From Advenella kashmirensis W13003 (GTDB taxonomy: Bacteria > Pseudomonadota > Gammaproteobacteria > Burkholderiales > Burkholderiaceae_B): a stretch of 64,000 nt of DNA. The notes below the pieces were generated by a model. It was not told where the DNA came from. It did not search any database and saw nothing but the letters and a program-made list of their open reading frames with translations. Shown one piece after another: positions 18,017 to 25,996 of the stretch. The stretch covers positions 620,001-684,000 of the forward strand of contig NZ_KI650980.1 of assembly GCF_000506985.1 (NCBI RefSeq). The letters are read 5' to 3'. Numbering within the stretch: position 1 is the stretch's first letter; each line of letters starts with the position of its first letter. Made by a program: the position numbers and the translations under genes.

Positions 18017-18100
18017 AAAGGTCAGTAGTCGTAGCAGACACGCAAGGCGAACGGACGGCGACATGAGGCGGATGAGTCCTGATTGAAAATGTCTTGTCAT
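17963..18100 (-). CDS. Candidate leucine leader peptide of leuA
   Basis: A 45-codon frame from the ATG at 18098-18100 to the TGA at 17963-17965, ending 68 bases before the leuA start codon. Seven of its 45 residues are leucine, four of them in a tight LLRLL cluster (codons 22-26: CTG CTA CGA CTA CTG) just before arm A of the leader stem. An internal ATG at codon 13 would give a 33-residue peptide, closer in size to the enterobacterial LeuL. Ribosome stalling on these codons when leucine is scarce would free arm A. No good Shine-Dalgarno sequence is seen before either start, which lowers confidence. Confidence 0.45.
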   Translation of the reverse strand: MTRHFQSGLIRLMSPSVRLACLLRLLTFGRGRYAFARTTTHPDSP

Positions 18101-18114
18101 GTTATGTTTGTACG

Positions 18115-18165
18115 TTTTGTCTATCTACATTAAAATAGACTTTTTATTTATATTTTTAGACAAAA
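18115..18165. promoter_or_regulatory. Repeated GTCTA/TAGAC motifs between leuA and araC
   Basis: TTTTGTCTA at 18115-18123 is matched by its inverse TAGACAAAA at 18157-18165. A second inverted pair, GTCTAT (18119) and ATAGAC (18135-18140), lies inside. The cluster ends 7 bases before the AraC-type gene. It may be an operator for that regulator or for the divergent leuA promoter. Confidence 0.4.
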
Positions 18166-18172
18166 TAGAAAC

Positions 18173-19000
18173 ATGAGGGCCTCATCCCCAGACCAGCCTG
18201 CTAAATCATGCGAGCCAGATGCAATGGCAGCATCGGATTTGCCTGTCACCGGAGTGGCCATGCACTACCCTCAGGGACATGTCGTACCTATACATCAACA
18301 TCAACACGGCCATCTGATTTACGCGAGCCAGGGACTGCTACGTGTTGAAGCGGAAACCGGACAATGGCTGGTTCCCCCCACCTCTGCCGTGTGGCTGCGC
18401 CCTGAGGTTACCCATCGTCTGGTCATCCCCGTTGCCTTGCAGGCGCACGGCCTCTTTGTTCACAAAGACATCTGCGCGAACCTGCCTGCTACGGACTGCG
18501 TCGTGCAAGTATCCGGACTACTCCGAGAGATCATTACTCAGTTGACTTGCGTAAATTACGCGGTACCTATCTCGCGCCGCACCCATTTATTGGGCGAATT
18601 GCTGCTGGAAGAACTCAGCACACCATCCGCGTTGCCCTTTCATCTGCCCTGGCCGCAGGACGCACCGATACAAAATGTTTGCTACAAACTCATGGGTGAT
18701 CCAAGCCATCCGTCAACCGCCGGAGACTGGGCATCGATGTTAGCCATTGGCGAAAAAACCTTTCATCGTCGATTCGTTAAAAGCACGGGCATGACATTTG
18801 GCAAATGGCGCCAGCAGTTGCGCCTGATGTCGTCGCTCGCACAACTGATGCAAGGCGCACCGATCACTCAGGTTGCACTCAATAGTGGTTATGACAGTCA
18901 CAGTGCCTATGCAACAGCGTTCAAAAAACAGTTTAGACAATCGCCGTCGGAGTTCATACAACGTTACCGAAACACGAACGCAGTCAAATTACAAACCTAA
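18173..19000 (+). CDS. AraC-family transcriptional regulator (cupin sensor)
   Basis: A 275-residue regulator with an N-terminal cupin-like sensing domain (HQHQHGHLIYASQGLLRVEAETGQWLVPP, residues about 35-70) and a C-terminal AraC helix-turn-helix pair. Visible there are FHRRFVKSTGMTFGKWRQQLRL, ITQVALNSGYDSHSAYATAFKKQFRQSPSEF. The layout matches the NimR/YeaM type, which often controls a neighbouring exporter. No exporter is adjacent here. It is divergent from leuA and followed by a second AraC gene 41 bases on. The start codon has no strong ribosome site. Confidence 0.85.
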   Translation: MRASSPDQPAKSCEPDAMAASDLPVTGVAMHYPQGHVVPIHQHQHGHLIYASQGLLRVEAETGQWLVPPTSAVWLRPEVTHRLVIPVALQAHGLFVHKDICANLPATDCVVQVSGLLREIITQLTCVNYAVPISRRTHLLGELLLEELSTPSALPFHLPWPQDAPIQNVCYKLMGDPSHPSTAGDWASMLAIGEKTFHRRFVKSTGMTFGKWRQQLRLMSSLAQLMQGAPITQVALNSGYDSHSAYATAFKKQFRQSPSEFIQRYRNTNAVKLQT

Positions 19001-19041
19001 ATGTGCCAATTTCCGATCAGGCCAGAGGTCTAACCAAAAAA

Positions 19042-19857
19042 ATGACCAAAACAACCACACACGACGATTGGGTGCTACAAGCCATCAAGCCTCGAAAAAT
19101 AGAGTGTATTGAAGCCTATTTTGGCGGGCATGGTTACGTTCCACATCGACACGATACGTATGCCATTGGTCTCACCCTCGCTGGGGTGCAGAGTTTCCGA
19201 TACCGCCGCAGCCAGCGCCATAGCCTGCCGGGGACGATTCTGGTGTTGCATCCCGATGAGCTTCATGACGGTGAGGCCGGGACTGAAGCCGGATTCCGTT
19301 ACCGGATGGCGTACATTGAGCCGTCCATGATTCAGCAGATTCTGGGTGGCAAGTCGCTACCTTTCGTCGAAGGTGGACTCTCCAGCGACATGCGGCTTCG
19401 GACAGCATTGCTGCCGTTGCTTCAGGCCATGGATGCCGACATCGATCCGATGGAAGAAGACGATGCACTGCACGACCTGGCACACGCGCTAGTCGCTGTG
19501 GCCGGTCAGCGCCGTATCCGGCGTTATCCTGACTTCATTGCCGTGGAGCGCGCTCGGGCCTACATTCTCGACCAACTGGAGCAGTCCATTACGTTGGACA
19601 AACTGGCAGAAGCCAGCGGCCTGGATCGCTGGCAACTCTGCCGGGACTTTCGGACACTGTATGGCACCAGCCCTTATCGCTACCTGATCATGCGCCGCCT
19701 GGATGCAGTCCGCAGATTGATGATGTCAGGCCAGAGTATTGCCGAATCAGCACTGTCGGCAGGTTTCTTTGATCAAAGCCATATGGCACGCCAGTTCACC
19801 TCTGCGTATGGCGTGTCCCCTGCGCGATGGTTCAGACGCATCAAGCATTCCCGATAA
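19042..19857 (+). CDS. AraC-family transcriptional regulator
   Basis: A 272-residue regulator with an N-terminal AraC-binding cupin domain (VPHRHDTYAIGLTLAGVQSFRYRRSQRHSLPGTILVLHPDELHDG) and C-terminal AraC helix-turn-helix motifs (ITLDKLAEASGLDRWQLCRDFRTLYGTSPYRYL and SIAESALSAGFFDQSHMARQFTSAYGVSPARW). I start it at the ATG 19042. The frame opens at a GTG, 19003, without a ribosome site. It belongs to a different subfamily from the AraC gene just upstream. The target is unknown. A small cupin gene follows 90 bases downstream and might be part of the same response. Confidence 0.85.
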   Translation: MTKTTTHDDWVLQAIKPRKIECIEAYFGGHGYVPHRHDTYAIGLTLAGVQSFRYRRSQRHSLPGTILVLHPDELHDGEAGTEAGFRYRMAYIEPSMIQQILGGKSLPFVEGGLSSDMRLRTALLPLLQAMDADIDPMEEDDALHDLAHALVAVAGQRRIRRYPDFIAVERARAYILDQLEQSITLDKLAEASGLDRWQLCRDFRTLYGTSPYRYLIMRRLDAVRRLMMSGQSIAESALSAGFFDQSHMARQFTSAYGVSPARWFRRIKHSR

Positions 19858-19947
19858 AAGTGCCGCGACAACCTGCACGATCGTACAAGACCTGAGCGTG
19901 GCAGCTTTTATAACATGGAGCTTTCTGGCTCTCATCAGGATCTCCGC

Positions 19948-20334
19948 ATGACACCGACACCCGATACAAATCATCGACAAGCCATTAACTTTGCACAAAA
20001 GTTTGGCCTTTTTTATGAGCAATGGACCCCCAAAATCGTAGCAGAGATGAACGACTATCAGTTCAAAATCGTTCGTCTAGAAGGTGACTTCATCTGGCAT
20101 ACTCATGTCGATACCGACGAAGCATTCCTTGTGCTCGAAGGTGAGTTACGCATTGACTTCCGCGATGGGAACGTTTTGCTGCGGCAAGGCGAACTATACG
20201 TCGTACCCAAAGGGATTGAGCACAAGCCCTATGCCGAACATGAGGTCAAACTGATGCTCATTGAGCCGCGTGGTGTGTTGAATACGGGCGAGGAGACCGG
20301 ACAGCGAACAGCCCGGAATGATGTATGGATATAG
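19948..20334 (+). CDS. Small single-domain cupin protein
   Basis: A 128-residue cupin. Both metal-binding motifs are present: WHTHVDTDEAFLVLEGELRIDF (G/H-x-H...E...G) and GELYVVPKGIEHKPYA. Such small cupins may be enzymes or ligand-binding proteins, and nothing here picks a reaction. The ATG at 19948 has AGGA seven bases upstream, better than the earlier in-frame ATG at 19915. It is co-directional with the AraC regulators. Confidence 0.8.
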   Translation: MTPTPDTNHRQAINFAQKFGLFYEQWTPKIVAEMNDYQFKIVRLEGDFIWHTHVDTDEAFLVLEGELRIDFRDGNVLLRQGELYVVPKGIEHKPYAEHEVKLMLIEPRGVLNTGEETGQRTARNDVWI

Positions 20335-20338
20335 TGTT

Positions 20339-20359
20339 GGTGCCGAGTGCCACGGCACC
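20339..20359 (+). terminator. Stem-loop after the cupin gene
   Basis: GGTGCCG-N7-CGGCACC is a perfect GC-rich seven-pair stem, four bases after the cupin stop. No T-run follows, so termination is plausible but not proved. Confidence 0.4.
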
Positions 20360-20465
20360 GACTCACTGCTACGCTAGTCTGCACAGCGCGCAATGAATAA
20401 TGCAGGGGTAGCTCCCAGGTACGAATTCATTACTAAGGGATATTGACGGATCTACATGATCGGTG

Positions 20466-20487
20466 ATTCTCTGAATATTGAGAGAAT
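20466..20487 (-). terminator. Small stem-loop after the Bug gene
   Basis: ATTCTCT-N8-AGAGAAT is a perfect seven-pair stem in the convergent gap between the cupin and the minus-strand Bug gene, 11 bases past the Bug stop. It is AT-rich without a strong T-run, so the role is uncertain. Confidence 0.3.
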
Positions 20488-20497
20488 GAGAGGACCC

Positions 20498-21442
20498 CTA
20501 TTGCTTCAGGCCTAATTGTTCGACCATTTTCCCCATCGTGTCGTATTCATGTTCGATGTACTTTGAGAACGCTTCACGTTTAAGAATCGTCTTTGTAACA
20601 CCAGCAGTTTCGAAAAATTTTTCTATTTCAGGAGAGCTCGCTGCCTTTTCAAATGCATCTTCGATTCGTTTCACGGCCTCATCCGGTGTACCTGACGGAG
20701 CGATAATACCGTGCCATAAAAGCGTTTCGTTCTCTGGAATCCCGATATCTTTCAGAGTGGTCGCATTCGGTAGCGCGCTAACCGGCTTGGCGGATGTCAC
20801 CAACAGACATTTGGCAGTCTTGGCCTTTTCCATTGTCACCGCCGGCGGGACGGATCCAACATACACGTCTACTACCCCGCCCAGCAAGGCAGGCATTGTC
20901 TCCCCTGCTCCACGATATGGAACGTCTCGAGCCTTGACCCCAAAGTGCTGGAAAATGCGCTCCGCAGCGAGCTGTCCTGGACCAGCAACACCATCGGTGC
21001 CAAACGTATAGGTGTTTGGTTTGCTTTTAAGTACTTCGAGAAGCTCTTTGCCGTTGCGTGCAGGAAATTCCGGTTTCACGCAAAGCACATAGGGTGCGCT
21101 ATCCACCATAATTACGGGGATGTAGTCTTTCATACTGTAGTTCGTTTTGATCGTATGCGGGGCGACAGTAATCGGCCCCATCCACACGCCAGCAATGGTC
21201 AAGCCATCTGGTTTTGAACGCGTAAGTTGGCTGACACCAATTGCACCACCCGCGCCGCCGGCATTCTGAACAACAAGTGTTGCGTTCAGATGCGGTTCAG
21301 CCTGCCGGGCAATGGCTCTGAATAGCGAGTCAGTTCCGCCACCCGGCGAGGTCGGTATGATCAGTTTAATTACATCTTGAGCAGTTGATACCTGTGCGAT
21401 AACCATCAGGAATGCTGCACTTAAATACTTATATTTGTTCAT
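20498..21442 (-). CDS. Bug/TctC-family periplasmic substrate-binding protein
   Basis: A 314-residue Bug protein with a short signal peptide (MNKYKYLSAAFLMVIAQVSTAQ). The mature part starts VIKLIIPTSPGGGTDSLFRAIARQ and includes VVQNAGGAGGAIG, KPDGLTIAGVW and DVPYRGAGETMPALLGG. I use the ATG at 21440-21442, preceded by GGGGGA; a start 24 codons upstream in the same frame would bury the signal peptide. It is the third gene after the isocitrate-lyase-like and amidohydrolase genes. I infer that it supplies their substrate, probably a di- or tricarboxylate. Confidence 0.88.
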   Translation of the reverse strand: MNKYKYLSAAFLMVIAQVSTAQDVIKLIIPTSPGGGTDSLFRAIARQAEPHLNATLVVQNAGGAGGAIGVSQLTRSKPDGLTIAGVWMGPITVAPHTIKTNYSMKDYIPVIMVDSAPYVLCVKPEFPARNGKELLEVLKSKPNTYTFGTDGVAGPGQLAAERIFQHFGVKARDVPYRGAGETMPALLGGVVDVYVGSVPPAVTMEKAKTAKCLLVTSAKPVSALPNATTLKDIGIPENETLLWHGIIAPSGTPDEAVKRIEDAFEKAASSPEIEKFFETAGVTKTILKREAFSKYIEHEYDTMGKMVEQLGLKQ

Positions 21443-21488
21443 CAGATTGTCCCCCCTGTCGATCGAAAATATATACGCGGTATATAAA

Positions 21489-22331
21489 CTATGTTTTAGT
21501 TGATCCGAATCCAAAAAGGCCGTGCGCGTTCTCTACCAGAACGCGATCCCTTGCTGTTTTATCCGGGACCCAATCAAACAGCCAATCGATGCAATCGGCA
21601 TAGACCATATCGTTTTCATGACCTACCCATGGCCAATCTGTTGCCCAGACTGCACGTTCGCCGTTGGATTGAGCAAGAATTTTTCTTGCCAGTGCCGCCG
21701 GATCACTACACCGTAAACGAAATGGCGCTGAAAGTTTGACCCACGTATTACCAGCTTCAATGGCGTCAAGTAGTACGTGGAATCCCTGGCTATGAATCCC
21801 ATCCTTTCCTTCTGGATGTCCGAAATGGTCGACCACCGCGCGGGCACCGCTTTTGTTAACCGCTTTGAGGACAGGAGGTAAAAATTCGCCTTCCAGATAA
21901 ATCTCTATGTGAAGTCCAAGATTTTTTGCCTTTGAAAGTAGCCGCTGATATCCACGAGATTCGATGTCGGGCAAAGTATCGCGCCGAATCCAGTTGAATC
22001 GAAGTCCGCACACACCATTGTCCTGTAAATTCGAAAGCTCGGTTTCAGAAATCTCCGGCTCTACAATGGCCGTACCACGCAAACGGCCATCAGCCTGGGC
22101 AAGCGCATGCAAAAGTACGTCATTATTGGCTCCGTAAAAACTGGGGGCCGTCAGCAGTCCATAGGTGATTCCGTGCGTATCCAGTACTTGCAGATAGTCA
22201 TCGACACTTGCGTCACGCGCAGGCTGAGAATGGCGGTTATCGGAAAGGGGCATGTCTTTTTTTATGACATGCGCGTGACAGTCGGCTGCACCTTCAGGAA
22301 TACGAGGTATGGTATCAGGCCGCTCAGTCAT
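21489..22331 (-). CDS. Amidohydrolase, 2-pyrone-4,6-dicarboxylate lactonase-like
   Basis: A 280-residue TIM-barrel amidohydrolase (amidohydrolase_2 group). It has the opening metal-site motif ADCHAHV, a central RFNWIRRD...IEIYLEG, VVDHFGHPEG, and the late ATDWPWVGHE carrying the catalytic aspartate. The pattern is like LigI, which opens the lactone of 2-pyrone-4,6-dicarboxylate, and like other lactonases acting on polycarboxylate rings. Its start overlaps the end of the isocitrate-lyase-like gene by 8 bases, so they are co-translated. The true substrate cannot be fixed, but a lyase partner plus a Bug carrier points to a carboxylic acid pathway. Confidence 0.8.
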   Translation of the reverse strand: MTERPDTIPRIPEGAADCHAHVIKKDMPLSDNRHSQPARDASVDDYLQVLDTHGITYGLLTAPSFYGANNDVLLHALAQADGRLRGTAIVEPEISETELSNLQDNGVCGLRFNWIRRDTLPDIESRGYQRLLSKAKNLGLHIEIYLEGEFLPPVLKAVNKSGARAVVDHFGHPEGKDGIHSQGFHVLLDAIEAGNTWVKLSAPFRLRCSDPAALARKILAQSNGERAVWATDWPWVGHENDMVYADCIDWLFDWVPDKTARDRVLVENAHGLFGFGSTKT

Positions 22332-23277
22332 TCCTGCCTCCGCCCGTGATCGAACCTGCTCCTTCGGATCCGTATTTGGTCATTTTCTGGGTTGGTGTCA
22401 GATAACGCTGCTCCAACACTTCAATCTGAGCCATTCCCATAATCTCGTTCAGCTCCTCAAAACTTAACGCAACGTCAGGCCGGTCCGCTGCCTGACCGCT
22501 GGTAATCGATTCGCCCAGAATTTCGAGGCCTTTTTTCATACCGGCGAGCGCGCAGGCAGTCAATAGTCGGGGATAAATCACAACGGCAACGCCAAGCTCC
22601 TGAAGCTGCGCTGCCGACAATAGCGGTGTAGTTGACCGTTGCCGGATCCCGAAGCCCATATTCACACAAAGCGGTTTGGGTACGTTTGCTGCGACCGTGC
22701 GAATTTGTTCAGCGTCAAGAAGCGCATCGGCGAAAAGCAGATCAGCCCCGGCTTCAGCATATGCGTTCAGTCGTCGCAATACCTCATCCAGCCCGTGGGT
22801 GGCGAGCGTATCTGTACGGGATTTAATAATGAAATTCTTATCTTTGCGCGCGTCGCAAGCTGCCCGAAGTTTCTGGACCATCTCGTCTTGCGGTATGACT
22901 TCCTTGCCGCGCATATGTCCGCAACGCTTTGGCCAGACCTGATCCTCCAGCATCACACCTGCTGCACCCGCCTGTTCAAAAAGGCGCACAGTGTGATAGG
23001 CATTGATGGCATTACCGTAGCCGGTGTCGCCATCGGCGAGAAGGGCAAGATCGGAGCATGCGGCAATGCTGCGCACAGCGGCAATGTTTTCTTCCAGGCC
23101 CATGAGGCCTACGTCGACCTGGCCGATGCGAGATTCGCTTACTCCGCTTCCTGTGATAAATGCACTTGTGTACCCCAAATGTTCGACTAGTCTGGTACTG
23201 AAGCCATCAAACACACCGGGTTGGATCAGAATCTCCGGCGCATAAATTGCGTCGCGTAGTTGTTTGGCCTTGCTCAT
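22324..23277 (-). CDS. Isocitrate lyase / PEP mutase superfamily enzyme
   Basis: A 317-residue enzyme. Key features are QPGVFDGFSTRL, the metal-binding ADGDTGYGNA (Asp82, Asp84), the catalytic loop EDQVWPKRCGHMRGKEV with Cys119, and KSRTDTL. An intact KRCGH loop indicates a C-C lyase such as 2-methylisocitrate lyase or a dimethylmalate-type lyase rather than a phosphonate mutase. I start it at the ATG 23275-23277, with AGGA five bases upstream, rather than five codons earlier. It leads an operon with a lactonase-like amidohydrolase and a Bug protein, divergent from a LysR regulator. Confidence 0.85.
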   Translation of the reverse strand: MSKAKQLRDAIYAPEILIQPGVFDGFSTRLVEHLGYTSAFITGSGVSESRIGQVDVGLMGLEENIAAVRSIAACSDLALLADGDTGYGNAINAYHTVRLFEQAGAAGVMLEDQVWPKRCGHMRGKEVIPQDEMVQKLRAACDARKDKNFIIKSRTDTLATHGLDEVLRRLNAYAEAGADLLFADALLDAEQIRTVAANVPKPLCVNMGFGIRQRSTTPLLSAAQLQELGVAVVIYPRLLTACALAGMKKGLEILGESITSGQAADRPDVALSFEELNEIMGMAQIEVLEQRYLTPTQKMTKYGSEGAGSITGGGRND

Positions 23278-23369
23278 TTGTTTCCTCTTCAAGTGGTTTA
23301 GGTTATGCTATCAAGGCCCAATTCATTAGACAAATTAAACTTTTAGCGGGACTTCTATAGGAAATTCCA

Positions 23370-24293
23370 ATGCGTCATTATTCTCTGGCTCAGATTGAAG
23401 CGCTCGCTGCCATTGCCAGACTCGGCTCGTTCCAGGCTGCAGCAGCACATATCAATGTCACACAACCCACTATTTCACTTCGAATTCGTGATTTGGAAGA
23501 AGCACTGGGAACGACTTTCTTTGATCGTGACGGCAGATCTGCAAAACTCAATGCAGACGGTGTGGTCGCTACGCAATATGCTGAACAGCTCCTTAAACTG
23601 CTGAACGAGATGGAAACACGCTTAAGAACGGGTGACCCCCTACAGGGAACCCTGCGTGTAGGATCGTCGGAAACGATTGCGATTGCAGTGCTACCGCAGA
23701 TCATCTCATTTTTCGGAGAGCGTTACCCAAGAGTCAAAATTGAACTGACGGTCAGTAATAGTTACGTGCTTTCAGAAGAGCTGGCAGCCAATAAACTGGA
23801 CGTCGCTTTTCTTGCTGATCCCGGCTACCCGCCACACGTTCATATCGAGCCACTGGCGACAGCACCGGTGGCATGGATGGGAAGCAGGACCGCACCCGTT
23901 CACCTCAGCATGGCCAATCCAGACACACTGGCAGACGTTACCATTCTGGGTATGCCAAAGACGTCGCCTTTACATGAGATGATGCTCGACTGGTGGGAAA
24001 ATGAAGGCGGCGGAGAGCTCACCTCCAGTACTTGCAACAGTCTGGCCATGCTCGCACGTCTGGTGGCTGGCGGTGTTGGGGTGGGCGTTCTGCCAACCTG
24101 TATACTCAGAGAGGAGATTCAAAAAGGGTCAGTTATTAGCTATAGACAAAGGACGCCATTCTCAGCACTTCACATTTGCGCAGCCTATCCCAAGGCAACG
24201 CGCTCAGAAGGCATTATCGCTTTGGTAAATATTGCCAGACGCGTAATGCTTGAATCCCGTTGCTTTATGCCGTTGGATTCCGAGAAAGTCTGA
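23370..24293 (+). CDS. LysR-family transcriptional regulator of the lyase operon
   Basis: A 307-residue LysR regulator. The helix-turn-helix is in FQAAAAHINVTQPTISLRIRDLEEALGTTFFDRDGRS, and the effector domain begins near GTLRVGSSETIAIAVLP. AGGAAA precedes the ATG by seven bases. It is divergent from the isocitrate-lyase-like / amidohydrolase / Bug operon across a 92-base gap and is the likely regulator of it. The LysR is the last metabolic gene before the AT-richer CDI orphan region, so 24.3-24.46 kb is a boundary with no gene that I can identify. Confidence 0.9.
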   Translation: MRHYSLAQIEALAAIARLGSFQAAAAHINVTQPTISLRIRDLEEALGTTFFDRDGRSAKLNADGVVATQYAEQLLKLLNEMETRLRTGDPLQGTLRVGSSETIAIAVLPQIISFFGERYPRVKIELTVSNSYVLSEELAANKLDVAFLADPGYPPHVHIEPLATAPVAWMGSRTAPVHLSMANPDTLADVTILGMPKTSPLHEMMLDWWENEGGGELTSSTCNSLAMLARLVAGGVGVGVLPTCILREEIQKGSVISYRQRTPFSALHICAAYPKATRSEGIIALVNIARRVMLESRCFMPLDSEKV

Positions 24294-24458
24294 AAAACTA
24301 GGCTATCTCAATCGAGTACGTTGCATTGATAGAGTTTGACCAATAGTGTTGATCTATATTTAGTTCCATTATTTGGCCTGTGTTACCTTAACGAAAAATA
24401 AAGGTTCGTGAGCGTATCTTCAACTAACGACTAGGAAATCCCGGCTCGGACGTTTGCT

Positions 24459-24656
24459 TTAGTCGCGTAAATTGAGCAGACAATGCTGGGGCATTACATG
24501 AATTCCGTCCCTCCCCGGACCATTGGAAGACGTTTCAAGGCCAACGGAGACAGTGCTCAACAGGCAATCGTAGTAGCGCCACTGCACATTATGCTCATCG
24601 CGTTCTTGTTCGCTGATCTGCCCCGCGTCAAAATTTGCGCGATAGAGCAATGCATA
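24459..24656 (-). pseudogene. Remnant of CdiA pretoxin region
   Basis: About 60 residues in one frame, FDAGQISEQERDEHN through LLSTVSVGLETSSNGPG, align residue for residue with main CdiA DFKAGLISEKERDERN through LLGTVSAGLATPSNGLAG (about residues 2720-2765). That segment lies ahead of the VENN motif. No start, no VENN and no toxin follow; the frame ends after NLRD. It is the distal end of the orphan array. Confidence 0.65.
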
Positions 24657-25006
24657 TCATTCTTTGTAGTCTTCAAATTCCCACTCGAAATAGCGCGAAA
24701 GCTTTTCTGCTGTTTCTAGCCATGTATTGCTTTTGCATTTTTCCATGCAAGTAGTGATAATTTTTTTATTTCCTCAATGTCATACTTTCGAATAATGAGC
24801 GTATGTCTTACTATTTCAGGATCCCATATATTTTTCAAAAGCCATTCAAGAGAACAAACAAACAGATCAAAATTATCACCACCAGAACTATCCTTAACTC
24901 CAATGGTAACGGTTAAATTTATAGCCAAATCTTCTATCCCGCTAGGAATATAGGAGATTGGATCATAGTCAAAGCTATCAATACTCTTAATTATGATATT
25001 TGACAT
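24657..25006 (-). pseudogene. Imm8-like immunity gene broken by a one-base frameshift
   Basis: The open frame from the ATG at 25004-25006 codes 96 residues (FDLFVCSLEWLLKN, EEIKKLSLL) and stops at 24716. Adding one A to the seven-A tract at 24761-24767 (T7 on the plus strand) restores a frame running on as IITTCMEKCKSNTWLETAEK and then YFEWEFEDYKE, ending at 24657-24659. That end is typical of the Imm8 immunity family. So the gene is either truly broken or varies at the A tract, or the base is a sequencing error. It belongs to a toxin module whose toxin survives only as a fragment upstream (25081-25209). Confidence 0.65.
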
Positions 25007-25080
25007 AAATGCACCTATTTTCGATACTAGGTCTGTTCTTTAATCCGCATTCACGCGACTTGATAGAGCGACCTTCGTTC

Positions 25081-25209
25081 CCCAAATGCGCGCGTCACGT
25101 AGTCAGCCGCTCCGAACCGCTTACCGCCGAACCCTTCAATTTTTTCCGTAGAAATTACTAGCCGCGAAAAAATCTGCTCGCTCGTCGATCGTGTTCAGAT
25201 ACTGAACAA
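25081..25209 (-). pseudogene. Remnant of an orphan CdiA toxin segment
   Basis: Translated on the minus strand, the fragment gives VQYLNTIDERADFFAASN then, after a stop and a shift of frame, GGKRFGAADYVTRAF. These match VRYLNTIDNRADFFGASN and GVKWFGAAEDVSRAF of the orphan protein at 26957-27808. The rest of the toxin is missing. It shows that at least two toxin modules shared this part. Confidence 0.65.
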
Positions 25210-25228
25210 TAATCACCGTCGGAGCGTG

Positions 25229-25603
25229 TCATTTCATTTCCGAAGCAACGTTTTTGCGCGGTGCTTCTCTTTCTCTTGCCAAATAAAAACCTACTTTTAA
25301 ATTTAACCTAATTAGCTTAGGTTGTGCTTCGCGTGAGAAATCGGCGACGGATATCTCAAATACCTCACTGATTTCTCCATCAACCATGGATAAATCAAAC
25401 CCGACTATCACTTTTCCGTTAATTAATATTCTATATAAATCTTCACCCTGCTCCGGCGTCTGACATCGAATGAATGCTGTACTTATGTATCCGTAACGGG
25501 CGTTTAAAAATCGCGAAATTCGTTCATGTTCATTAACATAGGACTCTGAACCTAATAACATGTTTCTTGTTATGGACTCTCTCTGTTTATTGTCTAGTCT
25601 CAT
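25229..25603 (-). CDS. Unknown 124-residue protein in the CDI orphan array
   Basis: I do not recognise a family. The protein is soluble-looking, with no signal peptide or membrane helix. It has an N-terminal charged helical part (KQRESITRNMLLGSESYVNEHERISRFL), then likely beta strands (YISTAFIRC, VIVGFDLSMVDG, EISEVFEISVADF). The lysine-rich tail ends SEMK. It starts six bases after the stop of the DUF596-like immunity gene, so the two are probably one transcript. Size, position and lack of export signals fit an immunity protein for a lost toxin, but a small accessory role is also possible. Confidence 0.6.
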   Translation of the reverse strand: MRLDNKQRESITRNMLLGSESYVNEHERISRFLNARYGYISTAFIRCQTPEQGEDLYRILINGKVIVGFDLSMVDGEISEVFEISVADFSREAQPKLIRLNLKVGFYLAREREAPRKNVASEMK

Positions 25604-25609
25604 TTCACA

Positions 25610-25996
25610 TTAAGTCCATTCCTCAAATCCGTCTTCATATAACCAGACAAAACCTCCTTCGGCCCAATAGTAAACAGCACCGTCTTGAGGGTCTTGAATC
25701 AACTGAAAATCTGCCTTGAACAGGCGGCTTTCGTCCTTCGGCCAACGGCTCGAATAAGTTTCAAGCTGTTCTTCTATCGTTCCTTCCCAAAATGTCCCTT
25801 TGGATGCCAACTTCAATCGTCCCTCTTTCATCAAGCAGTACATCACTGATAAAAAAAATTGCTTTCGATTTTCGTAACAAACAAATGTTCCTAGTATCCT
25901 CCTACAAATAAAACCCCACAAAGCATTGGCGCTTGAGCCTTCGACTGCTTCTATTATTTCGTTGTATATATGATCTTCAATTTGTTGGTATTTCAT
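25610..25996 (-). CDS. Orphan DUF596-like immunity protein (paralogue of cdiI)
   Basis: A 128-residue acidic protein closely related to the immunity gene next to cdiA (27997-28392). Shared blocks include EAVEGSSAxAxW, GTFWEGTIEEQL / NTFWEGTIEEQL, FKADFQLI and YEDGFEEWT. The N-terminal half differs more. Just as at the main locus, its ATG overlaps the stop of a toxin tail in ATGA. Here only the last 23 codons of that toxin remain. It probably protects against the toxin variant once encoded there. The Pfam assignment to DUF596 is from memory of the family pattern. Confidence 0.75.
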   Translation of the reverse strand: MKYQQIEDHIYNEIIEAVEGSSANALWGFICRRILGTFVCYENRKQFFLSVMYCLMKEGRLKLASKGTFWEGTIEEQLETYSSRWPKDESRLFKADFQLIQDPQDGAVYYWAEGGFVWLYEDGFEEWT

